Assembly: GCA_018400545.1 (NCBI GenBank)
Contig: JAGYLT010000064.1
Coordinates: forward strand, 1 to 10,306
Source of the DNA: Bacteroidales bacterium
Lineage (GTDB): Bacteria; Bacteroidota; Bacteroidia; Bacteroidales; 4484-276
Direction: 5' to 3'
Length of the DNA: 10,306 bases
Both the position numbers and the translations under genes were made by a program. Of the stretch, positions 1-6,005 are shown piece by piece; positions within the stretch are counted from its first letter, which is position 1, and each line of letters starts with the position of its first letter. The notes under the pieces are model-generated. The model was given only the letters and a program-made list of their open reading frames with translations, was not told the origin of the DNA and did no database searches.

Positions 1-54
1 TGCCACAATCAGCAGTATCCCGAGTCTTGCTATTGCCCTGAAAAAAATTTTCAT
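1..54 (-). CDS. Partial CDS, N-terminus of an unknown membrane or secreted protein
   Basis: An ATG at 54 reading leftwards opens a frame that stays open to the window edge and gives MKIFFRAIARLGILLIVA. A short basic start (K, R, R) followed by a hydrophobic run is what a signal peptide or first membrane helix looks like. It starts 4 nt after the recO stop codon on the same strand, so translational coupling and co-transcription with recO are likely. Only 18 codons are visible, so no family can be named. It is too short to be certain that it is a gene; the tight spacing and signal-like composition are the only support. Confidence 0.5.
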   Translation of the reverse strand, partial: MKIFFRAIARLGILLIVA

Positions 55-58
55 TTTT

Positions 59-778
59 TTAGTCATTCAAAACCTGTTTTAATACGGGTACCGATTTCAA
101 TTCGCCAAACGTGGGCAAATGTAATCCATAATACAGGATGAGTTTTTCAAGCAGTTCGTTGCGCATGGCTGGAGAATTGCAAACTTTCCCGTCAGGCAGG
201 TCCAGCAACCTGCTGAATTTCCGGCTTAGATTTTTATCCAAAAAATTGCTGTGCAAGGGCTCGTGGCTCATAAAGATACCTTCCTGTAAATCGAAATGTG
301 CATTTAGGCCGGAAAAATTATTGCGCGGCAAAAAACCAAGCACCCTGCTAAATTCAATCAGAAACCTGAGGTGAAACTCCGAAACGTTATCCCCGGAATT
401 ATCCAGGCCGATAACCTGATCGTAAACGAAACGAAACATCCCGGTATTTTCAGCCTCTTCAACGAGGCATTTGTAGAGTACCTCGTTCAAAAACATGGCA
501 ATGGTACTTTTGCGGATATCGAAAGGGATGGAGCCAAAGGTAAAGGCATTTTCCATTTCCCTGATATTTTGAAGATTTGCACCGGGTTTTTCGTAAACCA
601 CAAGACTAAGCAATGTTAATCCCTGTAAAAGGGCCTTTTTCCTGTTTTTTGTTTTCCCGGAAACACCTTTGATGATATACGAACGCAACCCGAAATGCTC
701 GGTGTAGATTTTGGCAATGATACTGCTTTCGGAATATCTGATGGTTTTGAGGACGATGCCCCGGGTTTTTTGAAGCAT
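59..778 (-). CDS. recO: DNA repair protein RecO
   Basis: This 239-residue protein matches RecO in length and pattern. The N-terminus 'MLQKTRGIVLKTIRYSESS' is the characteristic opening of the RecO OB-fold (about residues 1-80), followed by the helical C-terminal part ('FLNEVLYKCLVEEAENTGMF' and 'FHLRFLIEFSRVLGFLP'). RecO acts in the cytoplasm with RecR to load RecA onto SSB-coated single-stranded DNA in the RecF pathway of gap repair and recombination. I see no four-cysteine zinc motif of the kind found in some RecO proteins; only isolated cysteines remain. It starts 24 nt after the porZ-like gene on the same strand, with a purine-rich stretch (ggacggaag) just before the ATG, and is followed 4 nt later by another start. 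The family call is by recognition, not by alignment. Confidence 0.9.
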   Translation of the reverse strand: MLQKTRGIVLKTIRYSESSIIAKIYTEHFGLRSYIIKGVSGKTKNRKKALLQGLTLLSLVVYEKPGANLQNIREMENAFTFGSIPFDIRKSTIAMFLNEVLYKCLVEEAENTGMFRFVYDQVIGLDNSGDNVSEFHLRFLIEFSRVLGFLPRNNFSGLNAHFDLQEGIFMSHEPLHSNFLDKNLSRKFSRLLDLPDGKVCNSPAMRNELLEKLILYYGLHLPTFGELKSVPVLKQVLND

Positions 779-802
779 TACTTCCGTCCGGTTTTAGCTG
801 GC

Positions 803-3163
803 TTAGTTTATGAAAAGGATTTTGGAAACCATTTTTTCGTTGCCTTCATCATCGGTGGCAAAAACCATGTAAACGCCGGTGCTGGCCTTTCGGCCGTCGA
901 AGCTGGTTCCTGACCAGATGGCCTGTCCGCCTTCGGCGCGGGTTGCATAGATGAGGGTTCCACTCACATCCGTAATTTTTATATCAGCATTGTTCACCAG
1001 GCCTTTTATTGCAATTACGCCGCTGTATCCCTCCCGCACCGGGTTGGGAAAAACCACAACATCTTCGAACGTTGGCGGGCCCGGAGTGGCTGTGCTTCTG
1101 TAGGATATGATGCCGCGGTCGGTTCCGAAAAATACTTCGCCATTGCTGTCGATTTCGATATCCACAATAAGGTTTGAATAAAGCGGGCTGTTTTCTTCGG
1201 TGAAGTGATGGATTTCTTCGGTTCCGTCTTCCGAAAGCAGGAACACCCCTGCCCTCTCGGTGCCGACCCATTTCCGGTTATCGCCGTCCACAGCAATTGC
1301 TGTAACAATTTCCGATTCCAGCAAATACTGCGTGTATCCGCCCACTTCAACCAGGATGCGCTGGGCATCGTAGTTGCCACCGGTGAAAATATTACCGGGC
1401 GAATAAATTACACCAATGCCCTCATCGCTACCGAGCCAGATTTCATCATCCAGATCCTGGACAACACATTTAATGGTATTTCCGGGCAGATTACCATTAC
1501 CAGTTGCAGTTGTCAGGATTTTGGTTAAATCATCAGAAGGATCATCGATGGTATTGTTGTCGGAAAAAACCACCAATTTACGAGAAGGATATACCCTGAG
1601 GGTAATCCATTTTTGCCCATAACTGTCTATTACAACTTTTCCGGCGTCAGTTCCACTCAATGATGAAGTAAGTGGAAATGACCGCCATTCGCCATCGGAT
1701 TTTTTGACTGAAAGCAGGTTGTTAGCACCTGAATTGACAACCCACAAATTATTCTGATTGTCGAGGGCAACACCACTCACCGGAACATAGTTACCTGCCG
1801 GCCAGATTTCGAGGGTGCTATTGTTCTGGTTATAAATATTTACAACTTCACCATCAAGGAATTCCATCACACCTTCCTGCCAGGTACCAACAAAGGCATG
1901 GTTTGGCATGGTGGGATCAATAGTCACACAAACCATATCGGTGATGCTGTCGAATGCTGAATAACCCTGGAAGCGGTTATAGGATTCCCATGTTTCATCC
2001 TTAAATGAATAAACCCCATCCGGCAGATAAATTTTCCCCCAGCCGCTTGTTCGTCCGCCGGAAGCTACCCAAAGCTGCCCACTTTCGAGGGACATATCAA
2101 AAACGTTGGCTGCAAATGGTCCGTTCGGTGCGATGATATCTGCATTGAAATTGTCCTCGGTTTTCATGAGTCCGTTTGAAAAATCGGCAATCCATTTAAT
2201 CCCGTTGTTGTCAAGGGTTGCATTTCTGGCATTCAGCCCTTCATCATTTAAAGAATACACGAGGTCACTACGTGTAAAATCGCTGTTATAAAAATAAACA
2301 TTTAATTGCCCTGCGATGACAAGTTTACCGTGGGAGGTATGAATACTAAATTTCCGGTAAGGATCAATTTCAGGGAAACGCTGCCACTGATTGATGATAT
2401 AATCATACATAAAAACTGTATCGCCACTGTACTCCTCCTGATGGTAATTGGCGATTAGGGTATTGTTGAAAAATGCAATGGCGTTGAAGTTCTGGTTGGG
2501 GAGCAACCTTTGATCCACAGACCAGGCGTTAAAATCCGCGAGGTTTGGGCTATCCATCGAAGCCTTAAAAATCCCGGTTTCGGTAGCAGCATAAATGGTG
2601 TCGTTGCCAATTGTGATATCATTCACATCCACCTGGCTGGCTTCGGGCCCGATGAAATACGTTGGTTCAGGGAATTCCTCGTTTTTAACATCCAGCACCA
2701 CAATGCCAAATCCACAAGCGAGGTAAGCCAGGCTATCTGAAAAATAAATATTGTTGATGGTCTTTTTACCAAGTATCTGTTTCCTTTTGATATCCGAAAT
2801 ATTAATGATGCTCCCATTTTTCACCAGGTCGATGTTGGTGTTGGTATAAGCAATTAACAGCGTATTGTATTCCTCATTGTATGCGATGGAACTAATGCCG
2901 ATATCCGACAGCCCGTTTACTTTCGACATCCGGTTGATGCTCAGGTCATCCTGATCATAATAAAACAGGCTGTATTCGGTGGCGCAATAAACTTTTTGAC
3001 CTGCATCTGCTACAGTAATGGCGCGGTTGTAGGGTAAATGGTCGCGCCATTCGCCAATGGCAATCTGGGTAAAAACCGGGAGGGTAAATAGCATTGCAAG
3101 AGTCAGCAAGGCTGAGGAAGTAAGCATTCTCATATTTTTCCTGATATTTATTTGATACTTCAT
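803..3163 (-). CDS. porZ: PorZ-like T9SS beta-propeller protein with C-terminal sorting domain
   Basis: The 786-residue product begins with a signal peptide: a basic start, a hydrophobic stretch at about 14-31, and probable cleavage at T32/Q33. The mature protein opens 'IGEWRDHLPYNRAITVADAG', followed by many short propeller blades ('YCATEYSLFYYD', 'IYAATETGIFKAS', 'IWLGSDEGIGVIY', 'KWVGTERAGVFLL', 'VFFGTDRGIISY'). Residues about 693-786 form a type A T9SS C-terminal domain, with FPNP near 705, a 'KITDVSGTLIY' strand, 'GVYMV' and a terminal 'KILFIN'. Two propellers plus a CTD in roughly 780 residues is the build of PorZ, which in Porphyromonas gingivalis acts at the outer-membrane surface with PorU, PorV and PorQ in the attachment complex. 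Met11 or Met13 are possible alternative starts. The alternative is another propeller-CTD protein of the two-component-regulator propeller type. The neighbouring recO supports a conserved chromosomal locus, but that is from memory. Confidence 0.75.
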   Translation of the reverse strand: MKYQINIRKNMRMLTSSALLTLAMLFTLPVFTQIAIGEWRDHLPYNRAITVADAGQKVYCATEYSLFYYDQDDLSINRMSKVNGLSDIGISSIAYNEEYNTLLIAYTNTNIDLVKNGSIINISDIKRKQILGKKTINNIYFSDSLAYLACGFGIVVLDVKNEEFPEPTYFIGPEASQVDVNDITIGNDTIYAATETGIFKASMDSPNLADFNAWSVDQRLLPNQNFNAIAFFNNTLIANYHQEEYSGDTVFMYDYIINQWQRFPEIDPYRKFSIHTSHGKLVIAGQLNVYFYNSDFTRSDLVYSLNDEGLNARNATLDNNGIKWIADFSNGLMKTEDNFNADIIAPNGPFAANVFDMSLESGQLWVASGGRTSGWGKIYLPDGVYSFKDETWESYNRFQGYSAFDSITDMVCVTIDPTMPNHAFVGTWQEGVMEFLDGEVVNIYNQNNSTLEIWPAGNYVPVSGVALDNQNNLWVVNSGANNLLSVKKSDGEWRSFPLTSSLSGTDAGKVVIDSYGQKWITLRVYPSRKLVVFSDNNTIDDPSDDLTKILTTATGNGNLPGNTIKCVVQDLDDEIWLGSDEGIGVIYSPGNIFTGGNYDAQRILVEVGGYTQYLLESEIVTAIAVDGDNRKWVGTERAGVFLLSEDGTEEIHHFTEENSPLYSNLIVDIEIDSNGEVFFGTDRGIISYRSTATPGPPTFEDVVVFPNPVREGYSGVIAIKGLVNNADIKITDVSGTLIYATRAEGGQAIWSGTSFDGRKASTGVYMVFATDDEGNEKMVSKILFIN

Positions 3164-3202
3164 AACTTCATTTTTATGTAATTATTGCTTGTTTTTCGAG
3201 TT

Positions 3203-3234
3203 GCAAATTATGCCTGTTTCATGAGCATTCAAAA
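3203..3234 (-). promoter_or_regulatory. Possible promoter of the porZ-recO set
   Basis: On the minus strand TTTTG is followed after 19 nt by TAATTTGC, about 40 nt before the porZ-like ATG. This resembles the Bacteroidetes -33/-7 pair (TTTG, then TAnnTTTG), but the -7 box is one base short of consensus. It is the best candidate in this 183-bp divergent intergenic region. Confidence 0.35.
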
Positions 3235-3315
3235 GGATTTATTGCTATTAAGGCCAATGCTTTGTTAACAATAAAGAGTAGTGAAAAGGTGTGATTGGTT
3301 GCAGGGAGGAATTTT

Positions 3316-3324
3316 TATATTTGC
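3316..3324 (+). promoter_or_regulatory. Bacteroidetes -7 box for the HMA-AraC gene
   Basis: TATATTTGC fits the TAnnTTTG consensus exactly and lies 22 nt upstream of the ATG at 3347. A weak -33 candidate (TTGG at 3295-3298) sits 17 nt upstream of the box, closer than usual. The implied 5' leader is very short. Confidence 0.5.
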
Positions 3325-3346
3325 ACACCACTTGCTTTCATAAGAA

Positions 3347-3925
3347 ATGCCGGATTTAATAACTGAGCGGATCATCATAAAAAATATGTCGTGCCACTGC
3401 TGTTTAAAGCTTTGCGAGCGGGCGCTCAGTGAGCATAAAATCGATGTGCACTGGATGAAACTGGGTGAAGCCAAAATTTCATACGATCCCGAAGAAACAA
3501 CAGAAAACGATATTGCCAAAATACTGGAGGATGAAGGTTTTGAACTGCTCCGCAATAAAGATACGCAACTGATTGAGCAAATCAAAAACTCAGTCATCGA
3601 CATGGTCCATCATACCACCTTTAACGCCATGGTTAAAAACTCGGATTATCTGGTTCAAAAATTTAACCTTTCTTACCAGTATATGTCAACGCTGTTCTCG
3701 AAAAACGAAGATATCACCCTGGAAAAATTCATCATCATTCAAAAAATTGAAAAAGCAAAGGAACTTATCCAGTACGGTGAGCTAACGCTGAGTGAGATTG
3801 CCTACATGATGGGCTATAGCAGCGTTCAGTATTTGTCAACCCAGTTTAAAAACGTTGCTGGTATTTCTGTTAGTGAATTCAAGAAAAACCCCTCGGCATT
3901 CCGAAAATCTATGGACGATTTTTAG
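3347..3925 (+). CDS. HMA-domain / AraC-type HTH transcriptional regulator
   Basis: This is a 192-residue fusion. Residues about 5-69 have the beta-alpha-beta-beta-alpha-beta pattern of a heavy-metal-associated domain, with 'NMSCHCCLKLC' holding the metal-binding CxxC (C16, C19) plus extra cysteines C18 and C23. Residues about 85-185 are an AraC/XylS DNA-binding domain: a first helix-turn-helix near 101-118 and a second near 146-167, with the family signature 'IAYMMGYSSVQYLSTQFK' followed by 'AGISVSEFKK'. The protein is too short for a usual AraC effector domain, so the HMA domain probably replaces it. A cytoplasmic metal-sensing regulator, perhaps for Cu(I) or a similar soft metal, is the natural inference. 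No metal-efflux gene lies in the window, so the target and metal are unknown. Reading starts at the first ATG after a good -7 box. Confidence 0.85.
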   Translation: MPDLITERIIIKNMSCHCCLKLCERALSEHKIDVHWMKLGEAKISYDPEETTENDIAKILEDEGFELLRNKDTQLIEQIKNSVIDMVHHTTFNAMVKNSDYLVQKFNLSYQYMSTLFSKNEDITLEKFIIIQKIEKAKELIQYGELTLSEIAYMMGYSSVQYLSTQFKNVAGISVSEFKKNPSAFRKSMDDF

Positions 3926-3934
3926 CCAGACAGG

Positions 3935-3974
3935 AATGGCCGTTAAAAAATCATGCTGTTCATTAACGGCCATT
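3935..3974. terminator. Perfect inverted repeat, likely bidirectional terminator
   Basis: AATGGCCGTTAA (3935-3946) and TTAACGGCCATT (3963-3974) are exact reverse complements, giving a 12-bp stem with a 16-nt loop. The repeat lies between the ends of two converging genes, 9 nt after the regulator's stop codon and 36 nt before the end of the minus-strand gene. The T run after the stem is short (ATTTAAG), so termination efficiency is uncertain, but position and symmetry fit a shared terminator. Confidence 0.6.
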
Positions 3975-4010
3975 TAAGTGTTCTAACACAAACGGGTGAA
4001 TTCACAAATC

Positions 4011-4733
4011 TTATTGCAGGCTGTTGTAATATTCCACAATTTTCACCAGATCATCTTCATGTTTTAGCTTAAGCTTAGCATCTCTCATATAATCCAGCAC
4101 CTCATCTCCGTTGCTGGCAAAGCTCAATGCCAGATCCTTTCTTTTTTTCTGCACCCGCGATGCGGGATTCATAAAAAACTGCAGATAGCACTGGCAATCG
4201 CGATAGAAGCAATTCTCTCCGGATTTCTCACCTTCTTCTTCCACTTCATGATAAAGTGCCGCCCAACGCTTAAGCAGCCTGCAATCACCGTCTTCCATCA
4301 GTTCAAAATAACCTGATCGGTGTTCACCCTCACAAAGATAATCGGTGTAAACAAAAACCTTGTCTGCAATTCTTAAATACTCTATCTCCCATGGGTTTCC
4401 AAGGGCCAGGGTATCCTGATTCTCGATAAATTGCATTTGTTGGGTGTAGAGGTTAAAACGCATGGGCCTGCCTTCAATTCGGCTGCCATCCTTCATGGCA
4501 ATAACACCCTCGATGAATTCCGGGTTCAGGTAGGCCGATCCTTTTTGGCCGGGCAGCGACTCCTCGGCCTGGCCACCAACAGAGCCGGCCTGTAAATCGA
4601 TCCGGTTTTGATTGGAACTTGTTTTGCTTTCCTGTGAGTGGGTTTTGCTGGGCCTGTCGGGCAACTGCGAAAACACCGACGAGCAGCTAAAAATCAGCAA
4701 AACCAACGTGGTTAAAATGGTTTGCGTTCTCAT
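4011..4733 (-). CDS. Secreted protein of unknown function
   Basis: I do not recognise this 240-residue protein. It has a clear signal peptide (hydrophobic core about 6-16, 'SVFSQ' with likely cleavage before Gln23, a common arrangement in Bacteroidetes). The mature N-terminus (about 24-65) is a low-complexity Ser/Gln/Lys-rich linker. From about residue 72 a folded part follows, with 'GVIAMKDGSRIEGRPMRFN' and 'QMQFIENQDTLALGNP', a strand-rich pattern. Five cysteines (134, 151, 175, 180, 182) cluster in the middle, three of them in 'CFYRDCQC', and may form disulphides or bind metal. The C-terminal 45 residues are charged and helical. Cys17 in 'IFSC' is a poor lipobox because Phe is at -2. It is transcribed alone, divergently from the CPBP protease. 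A periplasmic or surface location is inferred. Confidence 0.75.
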   Translation of the reverse strand: MRTQTILTTLVLLIFSCSSVFSQLPDRPSKTHSQESKTSSNQNRIDLQAGSVGGQAEESLPGQKGSAYLNPEFIEGVIAMKDGSRIEGRPMRFNLYTQQMQFIENQDTLALGNPWEIEYLRIADKVFVYTDYLCEGEHRSGYFELMEDGDCRLLKRWAALYHEVEEEGEKSGENCFYRDCQCYLQFFMNPASRVQKKRKDLALSFASNGDEVLDYMRDAKLKLKHEDDLVKIVEYYNSLQ

Positions 4734-4777
4734 AATGATTGTTGTTTTTAATGGTTAATAGTCAATTAGGTTACCGC

Positions 4778-4809
4778 CTAAATATAGGCAATTTCTATTA
4801 AAAATGCAA
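4778..4809 (-). promoter_or_regulatory. Possible promoter of the 4011-4733 secreted protein gene
   Basis: On the minus strand TTG (4809-4807) is followed after 20 nt by TATATTTAG (4786-4778). This is one mismatch from the Bacteroidetes TAnnTTTG box with the usual -33 spacing, 44 nt upstream of the ATG at 4733. Confidence 0.4.
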
Positions 4810-4871
4810 GTATATTTCCACCCGGATGTTTGTTAAACATTGAATGCATTAAAGCGCTTGGCTGAAAAATC

Positions 4872-4880
4872 TATTTTTGC
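4872..4880 (+). promoter_or_regulatory. Bacteroidetes -7 box for the CPBP protease gene
   Basis: TATTTTTGC matches TAnnTTTG exactly, 19 nt upstream of the ATG at 4900. I found no -33 TTG at the usual spacing, so only half of the promoter is supported. Confidence 0.45.
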
Positions 4881-4899
4881 ACGTTAAAATATTTCACAT

Positions 4900-5862
4900 A
4901 TGCACCCATCTGGTCGTTTTCTTGCCGGCAGCAGTTCCTTTGTTCAGTTCCTGATCCTGATCCTGATAATCCTGTTTACCACGCTCATCGTGTTTTTTGC
5001 CGGCGTCCTTATTGCCATACCTTCATTTGGTATTGATGTAATGGATATGCTAAGTCAGGCATCCGGCCTTGAAAACCCTGAAGACATTTCCCTGATGAAA
5101 TATTTTCAAATTGTCAGCCAGATCGGTATGTTTATTTTACCGCCATTGATTTTTTCGCTTCTGGTTTCTAAACGCCCAACAAAATATTTGTGGCTCAACC
5201 GTATGCCGGGCATGCTCACTATAATCAGCACTTTTATTTTGATTTTTACCATTTTACCCGGGATCAACTGGATGATGGGCATCAACGAGCAACTTTCGTT
5301 ACCCGACTGGTTAGGCGGAATCGAAAACTGGATGCGCGAAAGCGAAGAAAGTGCAGCCAGGCTTACCGAAGCTTTTCTTCAAACCGAAACCATTTCCGGG
5401 CTTTTGCTCAACCTGTTTATGGTGGCTTTGCTGGCTTCGGTTGGCGAAGAGCTTTTATTCAGGGGAGTTTTACTTAGGATTTTTGCGCAGGGCCTCCGGA
5501 ATGTAAACATTGCCGTTTGGCTCAGCGCTATTTTGTTCAGTATGTTTCATTTGCAATTTTATGGATTTCTTCCCCGACTGGCACTGGGTATTATTTTTGG
5601 CTACATGCTGGTATGTTCGGGCTCGCTGTGGCTGCCAATTCTTGCACACTTCATCAATAATGCATCCGCTGTGCTGGCTTATTATTTTTACAATACCGGC
5701 ACATCAGAAACGCCTGTGGAGAGTTTTGGCGATGTAGAAAATAATTTTCTTTTCGCTTTAAGCCTGGTGATTTCTGCAATTCTAATGGCGATGATTTATT
5801 TCCTCAATAAGGATAACAGAATTTCTTATCAGAGTCAGCTTGTCGAAAAGTTGAACGGATGA
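4900..5862 (+). CDS. CPBP (CAAX/Abi-type) intramembrane metalloprotease
   Basis: This 320-residue, strongly hydrophobic protein has about seven or eight predicted membrane segments (roughly 15-42, 68-90, 104-122, 165-182, 203-218, 224-240, 244-265 and 283-301). The three CPBP motifs are all present and in order: EExxxR in 'GEELLFRG' (E183, E184, R188), FxxxH (F213, H217) and HxxxN (H250, N254). These are the catalytic and metal-binding residues of the family that includes Rce1-like CAAX prenyl proteases and bacteriocin self-immunity proteins. The substrate cannot be inferred here: there is no bacteriocin gene and no evident partner nearby, and in Bacteroidetes such genes are often solitary. 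The gene stands between a divergent secreted-protein gene and the adhesin-like paralogues, with its own -7 box. The membrane count is estimated by eye; the active-site motifs make the family assignment firm. Confidence 0.9.
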   Translation: MHPSGRFLAGSSSFVQFLILILIILFTTLIVFFAGVLIAIPSFGIDVMDMLSQASGLENPEDISLMKYFQIVSQIGMFILPPLIFSLLVSKRPTKYLWLNRMPGMLTIISTFILIFTILPGINWMMGINEQLSLPDWLGGIENWMRESEESAARLTEAFLQTETISGLLLNLFMVALLASVGEELLFRGVLLRIFAQGLRNVNIAVWLSAILFSMFHLQFYGFLPRLALGIIFGYMLVCSGSLWLPILAHFINNASAVLAYYFYNTGTSETPVESFGDVENNFLFALSLVISAILMAMIYFLNKDNRISYQSQLVEKLNG

Positions 5863-5873
5863 TTTTTCTATGC

Positions 5874-5899
5874 TGAATTTACATCCAAATTCATTTTTT
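5874..5899 (+). terminator. AT-rich hairpin plus T run after the CPBP gene
   Basis: TGAATTT (5874-5880) pairs with AAATTCA (5887-5893) around a 6-nt loop and is followed directly by six T residues. It lies 12 nt past the CPBP stop codon. The shape is that of an intrinsic terminator, but the stem is weak (one G-C pair). Confidence 0.45.
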
Positions 5900-6005
5900 A
5901 AGTAGTTTTACCTTGTTTTTTTGCAAAAAAGGGGACCATAAATAAATGATAAACCAGGGCATCATCAAAAGCTGTTTGATGACGCATTACACTTCAATTA
6001 AAAAG

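Noticed and set aside
371..619. Plus-strand open frame opposite recO
   Set aside because: It is antisense to a well-supported recO, with no signal, domain or ribosome-binding site.
984..1380. Minus-strand open frames within the porZ-like gene
   Set aside because: They overlap a long gene with clear domains and give arginine- and proline-rich translations without any family pattern; they are frame shadows.
4683..4685. Cys17 of the 4011-4733 protein as a lipoprotein site
   Set aside because: The preceding residues are I-F-S; Phe at -2 fits poorly, and a standard cleavage before Gln23 is better supported.
5946..6005. Upstream start giving a 20-residue N-terminal extension to paralogue 1
   Set aside because: It would put about 34 residues before the hydrophobic core of the signal peptide. 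The start at 6006 gives a normal signal peptide like the paralogue's. It cannot be excluded.
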